A stretch of 64,000 bases of DNA from Cellulophaga omnivescoria (GCF_001999725.1 NZ_MDDP01000024.1:44705-108704); one strand, 5' to 3'. Shown: positions 53,905-63,816, counted from the first letter of the stretch. Notes: generated by a model not told the origin, from the sequence alone. Made by a program: numbers and translations.

Positions 53905-55821
53905 TTATTTAGCTACAATTATAAAGTCAGACCTTCTGTTTGTTAAATGCTCTTGCTCTGAACATTTTACACCGTTGCTACATTTATTTTTAAGTTTTAA
54001 TTCGCCAAAACCATTGGCACTTTCTATTCGGTCTATATCTATTCCTTTAGATACTAAATATCTTCGGGTAGATTTTGCTCTGTTGTCCGACAACTCTAAG
54101 TTATAAGCATCCTTACCTCTAGAGTCTGTATGCGATTCTATTTTTATTTTAGTTTTTGGAAATTCATTTAATACAAAAAGTACTTTTTGTAATTCTATTT
54201 CTGCTCTTGGCGTAATATCATACTTATCGTAATCAAAATAAATAGGATCAACTTTTATTTTTTCTACATTATCTTCTTTAACTACTAAGCTCTCAAAAGG
54301 TGTTAAATATACTTTATTATTTAATGATGGTTCTTCTGGGTTTTCTTGAGTTTCTATTGTTATTGTTTTTTTAGAATACTTATCCTTTGCAAATACAATT
54401 TTACTTGTTTGGTTGCAAGGTAAAATAAAATTATAATACCCATTAACATCTGTTTTACTATTTTGTAGTAGCCTGTCATCTTCATCATAAATAGCAACTG
54501 ATACCCGCTCTAATGGTTGTTTGGTTAGCTTATTATATACATTGCCAGAATACTCTAAACAGTTTATAGGTTTTGCACCTTCAAAATGATAAACATCATC
54601 GTCTCCCATACCTCCATACCGGTTAGATGCTATGTAGCCGCTGTTTGAAGCCATTTCTCTAATAAAAGAAAAATCGTCCATATTACTGTTTATAGGTTTC
54701 CCCATATTTAAAGGTAGTGAGTACTCACTATTTGGTAGTATTTTAGACGCAAAAATATCTAAGCCGCCTAAACCATAATGCCCGTCTGATGAAAAATACA
54801 ACTCATCCTTATCTACAAAAGGAAACATTTCTCTACCCCTTGTATTTATAGTTGGCCCTAAATTAACAGGTTTACCAACTACGTCTCCAGATGCAGATAG
54901 CTCTACAACATAAATATCACTAGAACCATAACCGCCTTCCATATTAGATGTAAAATACAAGTGCTGCCCATCTGCACTTAATGCTGGGTGGCCACAAGAA
55001 TATTTTTTACTATTAAAACTTAAAGACATGACGTTTACCAACTTATTATCTGCAATTGTACCCTTTAATATTTGCATATTAGACAACCCATCTGCATTGG
55101 CATTAAGTTTATTTTTTTTAATAAAATTACGCGTAAAATATACTGTTCTTCCATTATTAGAAATTGCTATGGTTGCGTCATGAAAACTAGACTCCATATT
55201 TTCTAAAAACTTTTCTGGCACAAAATCTTCTTGTTTAGGGTTTGTAAAATACAAATCTAAATACGGTTGTTTGTTCCAAGGATAAAGTTTATTAGACTTA
55301 GCAGTGTCTCTGGCAGATGCAAATACCAATCCTCTTGAGTACATAGCAGGTGCAAAATCTGACTTTGAGCTATTAAAAGGCATATTTTTAATAGTGTATT
55401 TTGGTTTTGTCTTAGAAATACTATCTAAATACGCCTTTTGTAATAAAATCATTTTTAATTTGGTAGGATTGGTGTAATACTCTTTTAAAAGTTCATCTGC
55501 CCTATCTATATGCATACTAGCTTTTAAACTTTGTACCAATTTTATCAAGTTACTCTCTCCTACTTCTTTCCCTTTTATGCTATATAACTTACTATACCAA
55601 TTTTTTGCATTTTGGTAATCGTTTATATTAAAATAACTATCTGCCAAACGTTGTATAACGTGTAACGATGGTTTTCTTTTTTCTGATGCTACACTTGAAT
55701 ATAATTTTATAGCTTCACTAAACTTAAAATCTTCAAAATATACATCTGCTCTATCTTCTTTACTTTGTGCTACAGATAATGAAGCAAAAAGTATACTTAA
55801 AATGAATAAACTTTTTTTCAT
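53905..55821 (-). CDS. OmpA family protein with TPR, PD40 and peptidoglycan-binding domains
   Basis: The start at MKKSLFILSILFASLSVAQ is chosen because it gives a signal peptide; the frame extends 19 residues upstream into the PorP gene. Order: TPR-like repeats (residues about 20-130), WD40/PD40 propeller blades (SFHDATIAISNNGRTVYFTRN; GHPALSADGQHLYFTSN), a carboxypeptidase-regulatory-like domain, and a C-terminal OmpA domain (IYFDYDKYDITPRAEIELQKV...IESHTDSRGKDAYNLELSDNRA). It resembles PorE-like or outer-membrane peptidoglycan anchor proteins of type IX secretion and gliding systems. It ends the three-gene operon. Confidence 0.88.
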   Translation of the reverse strand: MKKSLFILSILFASLSVAQSKEDRADVYFEDFKFSEAIKLYSSVASEKRKPSLHVIQRLADSYFNINDYQNAKNWYSKLYSIKGKEVGESNLIKLVQSLKASMHIDRADELLKEYYTNPTKLKMILLQKAYLDSISKTKPKYTIKNMPFNSSKSDFAPAMYSRGLVFASARDTAKSNKLYPWNKQPYLDLYFTNPKQEDFVPEKFLENMESSFHDATIAISNNGRTVYFTRNFIKKNKLNANADGLSNMQILKGTIADNKLVNVMSLSFNSKKYSCGHPALSADGQHLYFTSNMEGGYGSSDIYVVELSASGDVVGKPVNLGPTINTRGREMFPFVDKDELYFSSDGHYGLGGLDIFASKILPNSEYSLPLNMGKPINSNMDDFSFIREMASNSGYIASNRYGGMGDDDVYHFEGAKPINCLEYSGNVYNKLTKQPLERVSVAIYDEDDRLLQNSKTDVNGYYNFILPCNQTSKIVFAKDKYSKKTITIETQENPEEPSLNNKVYLTPFESLVVKEDNVEKIKVDPIYFDYDKYDITPRAEIELQKVLFVLNEFPKTKIKIESHTDSRGKDAYNLELSDNRAKSTRRYLVSKGIDIDRIESANGFGELKLKNKCSNGVKCSEQEHLTNRRSDFIIVAK

Positions 55822-55831
55822 ATCTATATTT

Positions 55832-56758
55832 TTAAAAGAATCTTGGTGATAATGCTCTCTTTTTAGAATTAAAAACACTGTACTTTAAAATAACTTCATG
55901 AGAACCATTATTATAATCACCTAAATCTGTTAACGTATAATCATACGCATAACCAACAAATAACTCTTTTGTTATGTTAAAGCCTGCTAATGCACTAACG
56001 GCATCATCATAACGGTATGCTGCTCCTATGCTAAATTTTTCATTTATTAAAAAGTTACCAGATACATCTACAGTTATTGGTGCTCCAGATACGTGTTTTG
56101 TTAAAACTGTTGGTTTAAATTTTAAGTTACCAGACAAATCAAACACATAACCACCCATTACGTAGTACTGACTTTTACGGTCTGTAACAACCTCATCATT
56201 ATCTTTTAAAACAGATGAATTAAAAAGGTTTTGGGTAGATACACCTGCGTACCATTTTGTACCGTACATAAATGCTCCTACTCCAAGAACAGGACGTACA
56301 TCTTTATTATTTTCATTAAAAACAGGATCCAGATTATCTTCATAAGATCCTTTAGACCAATCTATGTTTAAAATGTCTACACCAGCGTTTATACCTAATG
56401 ATAATTTGGTTACGTAACCTAAAGGCAGTTCATAAGCAAAGTTACCATTTACAGTAATGTTGTTAGATGCCCCTAGTTTATCATTAATTGCACTTAGTCC
56501 TAAACCAACTTTTTCTCCAAACTTACCTTGTATGGAAAAAGACTGGTTACTTGGTGCGCCTTCTAAACCTACCCATTGGGAACGATGTAAAAAGGTAGCC
56601 TCTAGCTTGCCACTTGTACCAGTGTAACCAGAGTTAAGTGCCATTGTATTATGCATATATTGTGTATACTGCGGTGCCTGTTGTGCACTAGATATATATA
56701 TTCCTAAAAAGCTAAACGCTAGCAGTAATGTATATTTTATATTTTTGGTTAATATCAT
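55832..56758 (-). CDS. PorP/SprF family type IX secretion membrane protein
   Basis: The 308-residue outer membrane barrel has a signal peptide ending SSAQ and the diagnostic PorP/SprF start QAPQYTQYMHNTMALNSGYTGTSG, followed by RSQWVGLEGAPSNQSFSIQG and GLSAINDKLGASNN. These proteins work with the type IX secretion system and are needed for export or attachment of partner proteins carrying CHU_C domains. The partner is encoded 37 bases upstream. Confidence 0.93.
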   Translation of the reverse strand: MILTKNIKYTLLLAFSFLGIYISSAQQAPQYTQYMHNTMALNSGYTGTSGKLEATFLHRSQWVGLEGAPSNQSFSIQGKFGEKVGLGLSAINDKLGASNNITVNGNFAYELPLGYVTKLSLGINAGVDILNIDWSKGSYEDNLDPVFNENNKDVRPVLGVGAFMYGTKWYAGVSTQNLFNSSVLKDNDEVVTDRKSQYYVMGGYVFDLSGNLKFKPTVLTKHVSGAPITVDVSGNFLINEKFSIGAAYRYDDAVSALAGFNITKELFVGYAYDYTLTDLGDYNNGSHEVILKYSVFNSKKRALSPRFF

Positions 56759-56795
56759 TTTGGTATTCTTTTGGGGTTGTTGTGTAGGTTTGGTT

Positions 56796-59700
56796 TTATC
56801 TTGCTAATTGTAGCCAGCCTTTTAATGTTCTGTTTAATTCTGGAATAGAAAGAATATAGTAGTATGTACCAGACGGTAAATGTTCTCCTTTACGTAAAAC
56901 ACCATTAACATTTGCTACACCATCCCAGTTATTACTATAATTAACTGCTTCAAAAACTTGGTTTCCGTTTCTGTTAAATACTTGTAATGTATTAGAACTA
57001 TAATCTTCTAAACACTGTACTTTAAAGAAATCGTTATAACCATCGTTGTTTGGTGAAAACTCGTTATAAACAAACAAGCAAAACTCTTCACCTAAAACCT
57101 CACCACAACTAATAACACCTACGCTTAATATAGCTTCTTCTGAGGTGCAACCACTTGCGCTATCATAAGTAACTGTAATTTCTGTGTTATCTAAATCGTC
57201 CCAAGTAACAGTAACAAAACTATCTGTACTTGTACCGCCATCTGTAATTGTACCTCCTGTAACTGTCCACACATAATTTTGCTTATCTGTTTCTGTAGTA
57301 TACATATAACTATCTTCTAAACAAGCATCTTCAAAAATACCTGTAAGCGTAGCTTGCTCTGCTTCTTCAATATTAGTTGTTATTGCTAATCTTGTGCTAC
57401 TTTCACAACCGTTTTCTGTATTAGCAACATAGTATGTTGCACCATCAACTAAAGCTGTAGAAGGGTCTAACATTGTGCCTCCGGTTTCCGCATCATAAAA
57501 AACAACAGCGGTTTCATTTACCTGAATATCTCCAACTACCGGATTATTTGCCTCACAAAAAACTTGTGTAGTGCTTGTTGTGGTTGGTGCAGGAGTATCT
57601 AAAATTGAAACCGTTATTTGTACACGTGGTAATACAGATAAAGGAACATCTAAAAGTCCTACATAGTATGTGCCACCATCTGTTAGAGCTGCATTAGCAT
57701 CTACTGTAGCACTACCTAAAAGACTATCAAAAAATACAACATTGTTGCCGTTTACATCTAAATCTAATAAAGTTGCATTATCTGATGCACAAAAAACCTG
57801 ATTTAAATTATCTAGTATAAACTCTGGTATAGTTACGGTAACATCATCTGTAATGCTACACAAACCGCCAGATATAAAAATCTCTAATAAATTATCTATA
57901 TCTGATAAAAGATCTGTACCGTCTACTGTAATACTAAAATCTAAGTTAGCGTCTAATATACCTGTATAAGTTGTACCATTTATAGCTACAGTAACTTCAT
58001 CTCCTACATTAACGTCTCCTGTTACAGAACCTGTAATGTCTGTGGTTGGGTTTACCTGAAAAATAGTAATTAAGTTAGCTAAGCTAATATCTGTATCTAA
58101 AGTTACATCTACTGCTGTACTTGCAGAATCTACAATAGTTACTTCTACAGGTTTTAAATCGCCATCTAGATTTTTACAACCTGCAATATTATCTGTACTA
58201 CCTACAAAGTAGGTATACGGACTATTAACATCTGTTAAGCCTGTAATGGTTAAAACTCCGTTTTCATCTATATTGTATGTTGCTCCGTTTACAACCATAC
58301 CGTTAGTAATTGGCATTGTTTCTGCACTGTCTAAAAACCAATTGTATGTTGCATCTATAGCACTAGAAGGTACTAATACCACACTACTTTGTGAGCAAAT
58401 AGGGTTTTCATTACCAATTACAGTAATATCTGCTGCAGTAGGTATTTCCATTACAGTTACCGGAACCTCTACTCTTGGAGACTCTTCTGTACAACCTACA
58501 TATGCAGAAGCTACATAATAAGTGGTACTTGTATTTAAAACTGGTGTAGTAAATGTATCTCCAGAATTGGTTGTTGCTAACAAATTACCACCAGTTTCTG
58601 CATCATACCAACGTAATTCTACAGCTGTGCCACTTGCGGTTGCAGTTATTTCTGCTGTAGAACCACTACATATACTAATATTTGTAGATGAGTCTGTAAA
58701 TACTGGTTGTTCTGGTGCTCTGTAAATGTCATAAAGTCTAATTTGCTGACTAACTGCAACGTTTAACAAAGAAGCTAAACTAAGAGTAACTCTATTAACA
58801 GAAGCACTAGGCTTAAACGCTACTACTGTACTATTACCATTTTGCAAGAGTCCTAATAAATCTAAAGATAATAAACTAGATATGTTAGATGAGTACACTT
58901 CTTGTACTCCATTGTTTGCTGTAATATTAATATTATTTAGTAACCCTAAGCTAACTAGAGAAGGATCTACTGCCAAACGCACATATATTACATCATCTGT
59001 ACCAGAATCTGTGTCAAAATAAATGGTTTGCTCTATACTTGCAGCAACATCTAAAACTCCTAAGCCTAACTCTGCGTAGGTAGATGTATCACCGTCTATA
59101 GCAAAATTTGGATTTGTTACTCCTGCGCCTCCTAAATTTAGTAAGTCTAAAGAAATACCATTACCGCTAAAAGAAGTGTAACTTGGTAATCCGCAATCTC
59201 CTGTTCCTGTTGTGTAATAAGATTCATACACACCTAACTGTCTGGTATTGTTTAGCCCTATTAGAGATCCTATACTATTTTCAATACGTATTCTATTGTA
59301 CTCTTGGTCTGGTGTAACAGCCAAAAAGTAGTCGTTATCTTTATCTACTACAACACGTAAATCTTCTGTAGAGAATCCGTTTGCTTCTGTAGATTGTTTT
59401 TCTAATACTGTAACAGCATTGTTTTGCGCTTTTACAGTAAACTCTTGATTACCAATAAGTAAAACACCTGTAATATCTGATAATAAGCCTCCTAAGCTAC
59501 CTCCTAACAAACTAGGCAATAAATCGTCTTGAGTTTCTATTTTGGTGAAACTTGTAGTATTTGCTGGTAAGTTACTTGGGTACTGAAGTTCTAAATAACC
59601 AGAGTAAGCGCCAATACCAACTAATACACCAGAACCGGCATTAATGTCTGCTTTGGTTAACAAATTGCCATCCACAGCGTTATTGGCATTATCTACCCTA

Positions 59701-59816
59701 TCTTGTATAGGAATTGTTGTAGCGTAATTTTTTGTTTGTGATTTAAGATTTGTAATACTAGTGAGTAATAGTGTTACAAAAATGAGTCTAATTTTTTGGG
59801 GTAAAATTAATTTCAT
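56796..59816 (-). CDS. Large secreted adhesin-like protein with Ig-like repeats and gliding-motility C-terminal (CHU_C) domain
   Basis: The 1006-residue protein has a signal peptide ending TNLKSQ, two discoidin-like N-terminal parts, and several Ig-like CHU_C-associated repeats (for example RWYDAETGGNLLATTNSGDTF, VVFYDAETGGTMLDPSTALVDGATYYV). The final domain (LFVYNEFSPNNDGYNDFFKVQ...TLQVFNRNGNQVFEA...LPSGTYYYIL...LKGWLQL) is the type B C-terminal secretion signal of the type IX system. It is likely displayed on or released from the cell surface through the PorP-like partner. Confidence 0.9.
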   Translation of the reverse strand: MKLILPQKIRLIFVTLLLTSITNLKSQTKNYATTIPIQDRVDNANNAVDGNLLTKADINAGSGVLVGIGAYSGYLELQYPSNLPANTTSFTKIETQDDLLPSLLGGSLGGLLSDITGVLLIGNQEFTVKAQNNAVTVLEKQSTEANGFSTEDLRVVVDKDNDYFLAVTPDQEYNRIRIENSIGSLIGLNNTRQLGVYESYYTTGTGDCGLPSYTSFSGNGISLDLLNLGGAGVTNPNFAIDGDTSTYAELGLGVLDVAASIEQTIYFDTDSGTDDVIYVRLAVDPSLVSLGLLNNINITANNGVQEVYSSNISSLLSLDLLGLLQNGNSTVVAFKPSASVNRVTLSLASLLNVAVSQQIRLYDIYRAPEQPVFTDSSTNISICSGSTAEITATASGTAVELRWYDAETGGNLLATTNSGDTFTTPVLNTSTTYYVASAYVGCTEESPRVEVPVTVMEIPTAADITVIGNENPICSQSSVVLVPSSAIDATYNWFLDSAETMPITNGMVVNGATYNIDENGVLTITGLTDVNSPYTYFVGSTDNIAGCKNLDGDLKPVEVTIVDSASTAVDVTLDTDISLANLITIFQVNPTTDITGSVTGDVNVGDEVTVAINGTTYTGILDANLDFSITVDGTDLLSDIDNLLEIFISGGLCSITDDVTVTIPEFILDNLNQVFCASDNATLLDLDVNGNNVVFFDSLLGSATVDANAALTDGGTYYVGLLDVPLSVLPRVQITVSILDTPAPTTTSTTQVFCEANNPVVGDIQVNETAVVFYDAETGGTMLDPSTALVDGATYYVANTENGCESSTRLAITTNIEEAEQATLTGIFEDACLEDSYMYTTETDKQNYVWTVTGGTITDGGTSTDSFVTVTWDDLDNTEITVTYDSASGCTSEEAILSVGVISCGEVLGEEFCLFVYNEFSPNNDGYNDFFKVQCLEDYSSNTLQVFNRNGNQVFEAVNYSNNWDGVANVNGVLRKGEHLPSGTYYYILSIPELNRTLKGWLQLAR

Positions 59817-59900
59817 TTAGTAAGTTTTTGGTTAAGTTTCAATTTGGTACAATCATAACGTAACCTTGCGTATATGTATTCTCCACTTATTGTATTTACT

Positions 59901-59932
59901 CGATGAAATACACCCCATTTCGATGAAATACA
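59901..59932. promoter_or_regulatory. 20-bp-spaced direct repeats upstream of the adhesin operon
   Basis: CGATGAAATACA occurs at 59901-59912 and 59921-59932, two helical turns apart. The second copy sits in the dyad ATTTC-GAT-GAAAT. They lie 85-116 bases upstream of the adhesin start, where no good TTG-N19-TAnnTTTG is seen, so an activator site is plausible. Confidence 0.45.
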
Positions 59933-60027
59933 TAAAATTTTAAGAAATTGAAGATTACGCAAACGTTTGCAGTAATTTTTAAAAATAACTCAATTTACTA
60001 AAAATTAACTATTTGTAAAATACTGTA

Positions 60028-60074
60028 ACAAAAAAAACACTTTTAAAACAATCTAAATTGTCTTAAAAGTGTTA
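60028..60074 (-). terminator. Terminator of the CAP lipoprotein gene
   Basis: Arms AACACTTTTAA and TTAAAAGTGTT, extended by CAAT/ATTG, form a long imperfect stem. On the minus strand eight Ts follow (60035-60028). Confidence 0.8.
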
Positions 60075-60105
60075 TTAAAAAAGATAATTTTAACCTAAAA
60101 ATATC

Positions 60106-60591
60106 TTACTTATAATATAACTGTGTAAAGTATAATTTTCCATTTTCATCAGCTTTAATATTTATAGCTGTGTATGTAAAATCTCCTTCCATTACTTTTT
60201 TGTGAGTTGGACTATTAATCCAAGCTTTAACTACACCGTTTGCTGTTTTAAAATCTTTAGCTAAGTTTTCTGAAACAAAATCTGCTTTTGCCTCTACTGC
60301 TAAATTAGATGCACGTAAATCAAAATTATCGTGGCTAATTTTTCCAGCCTCAATCATATAATCATTATGCTGTGCAGCATAACCATATGCTACTTTACCA
60401 TATTCTAAAGTATTTAAGCCCTGAGAAGCTCTGTACTCATTTACCAATTCTATTACTTCTTTCTCTAATTCACTAGACGTATCTACCTGTGCATAAATAG
60501 CATCTTCTTGCTCAATGCTCTCTGCAGTACAAGATGTCATAGTAATAAATAAAGCTAAAAGTCCTAATGGTAAAAATTTAAATTTTGACAT
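60106..60591 (-). CDS. CAP (SCP/PR1-like) domain lipoprotein
   Basis: Starting at MSKFKFLPLG gives 161 residues with lipobox Cys21 (TMTSCTAES); a Met four residues upstream is less likely. The CAP fold shows VIELVNEYRASQGLNTLEY, AAQHNDYMIEAGKISHDNF (conserved His), VSENLAKDF (conserved Glu) and VKAWINSPTHKKVMEGDFTY. Bacterial CAP lipoproteins are envelope proteins of unclear activity. Promoter -7 element TAACTTTG lies on the complement of 60623-60630. Confidence 0.88.
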   Translation of the reverse strand: MSKFKFLPLGLLALFITMTSCTAESIEQEDAIYAQVDTSSELEKEVIELVNEYRASQGLNTLEYGKVAYGYAAQHNDYMIEAGKISHDNFDLRASNLAVEAKADFVSENLAKDFKTANGVVKAWINSPTHKKVMEGDFTYTAINIKADENGKLYFTQLYYK

Positions 60592-60622
60592 AGTAATAAA
60601 CATTTGTAGGTTAAATCTGAGA

Positions 60623-60630
60623 CAAAGTTA
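60623..60630 (-). promoter_or_regulatory. -7 element of the CAP gene
   Basis: TAACTTTG on the minus strand matches TAnnTTTG, 31 bases before the start codon. No TTG at the proper distance. Confidence 0.4.
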
Positions 60631-60873
60631 CCACGCCTTAAAACCCTTTTTTAAAATTATCAAATGAACGCACTATTTTAAACGGTGAACTGCAGAAAAG
60701 TGCCTTTAAATCATTTTAAAAAAAAGTAGTCAAAAAATTTCATCCCAAAAACGTGCAGATTATCTAGGGTTAACAGCATTTTTATCCCTTTAAAAAAAGT
60801 TAAAAAGAGAATACATTTTTATACTTTATTGTAATTCTATACTTTTAGATCTGAACTCAACTACAACTTAAAA

Positions 60874-62379
60874 ATGAAAAAATTAGCTTACCTAAAAGTC
60901 GTTACCGTTATAGCGGTATTTAGTTTTACTACACAAACAAAAGCTCAAGATTTAAAAATTGCTGTAGATACTACGGTAGTAACAAACCACACTGCTACAA
61001 TTAACAACACTAAGCTTACCTATTCTGCCACTACTGGTACACAACCTGTTTGGGATAAACAAGATAATATAGTTGCAACTTTGTTTTATACCTATTATAA
61101 AAGAACAAATGTTAGTAAAGGAGAAGAACGCCCATTGGTAATCTCTTTTAATGGTGGTCCTGGCTCGGCATCGGTTTGGATGCACATTGCTTATACTGGA
61201 CCTAAAATTTTAAATATTGATGACGAGGGTTACCCTGTGCAACCTTATGGTATTAAAGACAATCCGTATTCTATTTTAGACGTAGCAGATATTGTTTACG
61301 TAAACCCTGTTAATACAGGTTACTCTAGAATGGTAGCACAAAAAGACGGAAAAATGCCAGACCGCAAACAGTTTTTTGGTATTAATGCAGATATTAAATA
61401 CTTGGCAGCTTGGGTAAATACTTTTGTTACACGTAACAACAGGTGGCAATCTCCTAAATATATTATTGGTGAAAGTTATGGTGGTACGCGCGTATCTGGT
61501 TTAGCATTAGAACTGCAAGAGTCACAATGGATGTATTTAAATGGTGTTATTATGGTATCACCAGCAGATTATAAAATATACAACGCAGACGGACCTTTAT
61601 CTTCTGGTATAAACTTACCTTATTATGCTGCTGCTGCTTGGCACCATAAAATGTTACCTGCTGCTTTACAACAAAAAGACTTGTTAGAGGTATTACCAGA
61701 AGTAGAACAATACACCATAGACAAGCTTATGCCTGCCATTGCTAGAGGCGGATTTATAACAGATGCCGAGAAGCAAGAAGTTGCAGAAAAAATGGCGTAC
61801 TACTCTGGTATGTCTAAAAAAGCAATTTTAGACCATAATTTAATGGTGCCTACTTCTTTTTTCTGGAAAGATTTACTACGCAATAAAAGCGGACATACTA
61901 TTGGCCGTTTAGACTCTAGATATTTAGGTATAGACAAGATGGCTGCTGGTACAAAGCCCGACTATAATGCAGAGCTAACCTCTTGGTTACACTCTTTTAC
62001 ACCTGCAATTAACTTTTACCTTAGAGAACACTTAAACTTTAAAACAGACCTTAAATACAATATGTTTGGTAGTGTACACCCTTGGGATAATAGCAACAAT
62101 AATGTTAGAGAAGGTTTACGCAAAGCAATGGCAGAAAACCCATACCTAAAAGTATTGTACCAAACAGGGTATTATGATGGTGCTACAACCTACTTTACCT
62201 CTAAATATAGTATGTGGCAAACAGACCCAAGCGGAAAACTAAAAGACAGGTTTACTTTTAAAGGCTACAGAAGCGGACATATGATGTACTTGCGTAAAGA
62301 AGATTTACAATCTGCTAACCAAGACATAAGAGCATTTATTAAAAAAAGTGCTGCTAATGGTAAAGCTGCTAAGTATTAG
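60874..62379 (+). CDS. Secreted serine carboxypeptidase-like peptidase, S10 family
   Basis: The 501-residue protein has a signal peptide (MKKLAYLKVVTVIAVFSFTTQTKAQ). The S10 oxyanion segment is ISFNGGPGSASVWMH, the nucleophile Ser201 is in IIGESYGGTRVSG, an Asp is expected near YYDGATTY and the His in YRSGHMMYLR near the C-terminus. Bacterial S10 enzymes are less common than eukaryotic ones but occur widely in Bacteroidota and Proteobacteria. It probably trims peptides in the periplasm. Confidence 0.9.
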   Translation: MKKLAYLKVVTVIAVFSFTTQTKAQDLKIAVDTTVVTNHTATINNTKLTYSATTGTQPVWDKQDNIVATLFYTYYKRTNVSKGEERPLVISFNGGPGSASVWMHIAYTGPKILNIDDEGYPVQPYGIKDNPYSILDVADIVYVNPVNTGYSRMVAQKDGKMPDRKQFFGINADIKYLAAWVNTFVTRNNRWQSPKYIIGESYGGTRVSGLALELQESQWMYLNGVIMVSPADYKIYNADGPLSSGINLPYYAAAAWHHKMLPAALQQKDLLEVLPEVEQYTIDKLMPAIARGGFITDAEKQEVAEKMAYYSGMSKKAILDHNLMVPTSFFWKDLLRNKSGHTIGRLDSRYLGIDKMAAGTKPDYNAELTSWLHSFTPAINFYLREHLNFKTDLKYNMFGSVHPWDNSNNNVREGLRKAMAENPYLKVLYQTGYYDGATTYFTSKYSMWQTDPSGKLKDRFTFKGYRSGHMMYLRKEDLQSANQDIRAFIKKSAANGKAAKY

Positions 62380-62390
62380 AGATAGGCTTT

Positions 62391-63434
62391 ATGTTTGATA
62401 GAAATTTAGGATATAAGCTTATAAATAAAATAAAAAAAACCGGAAAAATTTCAATTTCCGAAGAAAGTAAATGTTATTACCATAGTAAAGTAAATGGAGA
62501 ATCTAAAATTATTTCTTTAAGCAAAGACTTAAGAGATTCAACTATTTTAAATTTTAACGAAATTCATAGGTATAAATTTACTGGAAATTATTTATTGATA
62601 TCATTTAAAAATGGATATACGGAAATAATAAATTTGAAAACTAATAATAAAGTAAAAATTGAGGAAAAACTCTCATTCGCATTAACATATGAAAATCAAG
62701 GATATATAATTATAAATTCAATAAATAATTTACTTATATATGACAAAATTGAAAGCACTATAAAAGAGTTTACATTTTACAAAGAGCTAATTTTTAAAGC
62801 GATTACAGATTCAAAGCTAATATTTTACGGCAATGAAGGCAACAAAATATTCATTTTTGATATCGATTTAATTATAAATCACAAGCAAAAATCATATGAA
62901 AATATCCCTTTTATTACTTGGAGTGATACTATTGAGAATACAACACTATATGAAATAATTATTAAAGATCAACTTTTACTAATTTTAAAAGGCACATCTG
63001 TTATATGCTTAAATATTGAAACAGGTAAAGTAGTTTGGTCTCTTAATAGTGAGATAGCTAAAAGAATGGGAGTTATTTCTGGCGAATATTTATACACAGC
63101 ATCTAACACAAGTCTTACTAAAATAGCTATTGCATCTGGTAAAGTTGAGTATGCCATAAGATTTCAAGAAGAATATCAGCTAAAAAAATTAATAACTCTT
63201 TATGGCATAGAAGAATTGACCGTATTTAAAAATGAGCTATGGGCTTATACTAAATTTGGCACCTTATCTTTAGTTTGTATTGATAAAGAAACTGCTTACT
63301 TTAAAAAAGTTATTCCTTTAGAAAGTTTAGGTATTAAAACTGGTATATTTTCTTTTCAGTTTTATAAAGACAAGCTTTTTATTCACGATTATGATTATAC
63401 GTTGCACATTTTTGAAAAAGAGAAAGTAATTTAA
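62391..63434 (+). CDS. Beta-propeller-like (PQQ/WD40-type) cytoplasmic protein
   Basis: The 347-residue protein has no signal peptide. Repeated strands resemble a PQQ-like propeller (LLILKGTSVICLNIETGKVVWSLNSEIA; EYLYTASNTSLTKIAIASGKVEYAI; DYDYTLHIFEKEKVI). Codon use is even more A/T-rich than its neighbours. A disrupted frame 230 bases downstream ends with the same C-terminal pattern and the same trailing DNA. Such duplicated, orphan cytoplasmic propellers sometimes act as immunity proteins, but nothing here proves it. Confidence 0.65.
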   Translation: MFDRNLGYKLINKIKKTGKISISEESKCYYHSKVNGESKIISLSKDLRDSTILNFNEIHRYKFTGNYLLISFKNGYTEIINLKTNNKVKIEEKLSFALTYENQGYIIINSINNLLIYDKIESTIKEFTFYKELIFKAITDSKLIFYGNEGNKIFIFDIDLIINHKQKSYENIPFITWSDTIENTTLYEIIIKDQLLLILKGTSVICLNIETGKVVWSLNSEIAKRMGVISGEYLYTASNTSLTKIAIASGKVEYAIRFQEEYQLKKLITLYGIEELTVFKNELWAYTKFGTLSLVCIDKETAYFKKVIPLESLGIKTGIFSFQFYKDKLFIHDYDYTLHIFEKEKVI

Positions 63435-63455
63435 TTTAGTTAGATGCGTTTAACA

Positions 63456-63480
63456 GCACAAGCAAGATGCTTGCGCTAAC
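63456..63480 (+). repeat. REP-like palindrome, copy 1
   Basis: GCACAAGC-AAGAT-GCTTGCGC can fold on itself, with one mismatch in 8-bp arms. It matches the reverse complement of 63817-63841 in 18 of 25 positions, with paired changes in the stem. Confidence 0.6.
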
Positions 63481-63499
63481 GTTGGGAATTAAAAAATAT

Positions 63500-63805
63500 A
63501 CTGTCTACAAGAAAAGCAATAGAAGAATTAGGTGCAGATAAAGTAAACTCTCTCTCTTAAACCGTACAGATTTGAATGATATCACAAACTTTCAAAAAAA
63601 TAAAATGATAAATGCTGTGATAGAATTTACAAATAATAATTTTTAAAAAATTTTTATTGATGACTAAAAATATTACAAAAAAATTTCTAATGAAGATAAC
63701 TGGTATCATATAGATAAAATTAAGGTAAATGATAGTATGATTGCTGTGTTAACAGCAGGTGGAACTCTTCATATTTTTGAGAAAGAAGAAACTGATTTAA
63801 TTTAG
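63500..63805 (+). pseudogene. Disrupted remnant with propeller-like tail
   Basis: A frame reading STRKAIEELGADKVNSL is broken at a TC repeat (63550-63559). Removing two bases joins it to LNRTDLNDITNFQKNKMINA. Two in-frame TAA codons follow (63644-63646, 63665-63667), and the frame then ends DSMIAVLTAGGTLHIFEKE..., stopping at 63805. The tail parallels DYDYTLHIFEKEKVI of the preceding gene. Some breaks could be sequencing errors because the contig end is artefactual. Confidence 0.6.
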
Positions 63806-63816
63806 TTAGATGCCCC

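Noticed and set aside
55822..55878. Nineteen-residue N-terminal extension of the OmpA protein overlapping the PorP gene
   Set aside because: The signal peptide begins at the internal Met (MKKSLF), and starting there removes the overlap.
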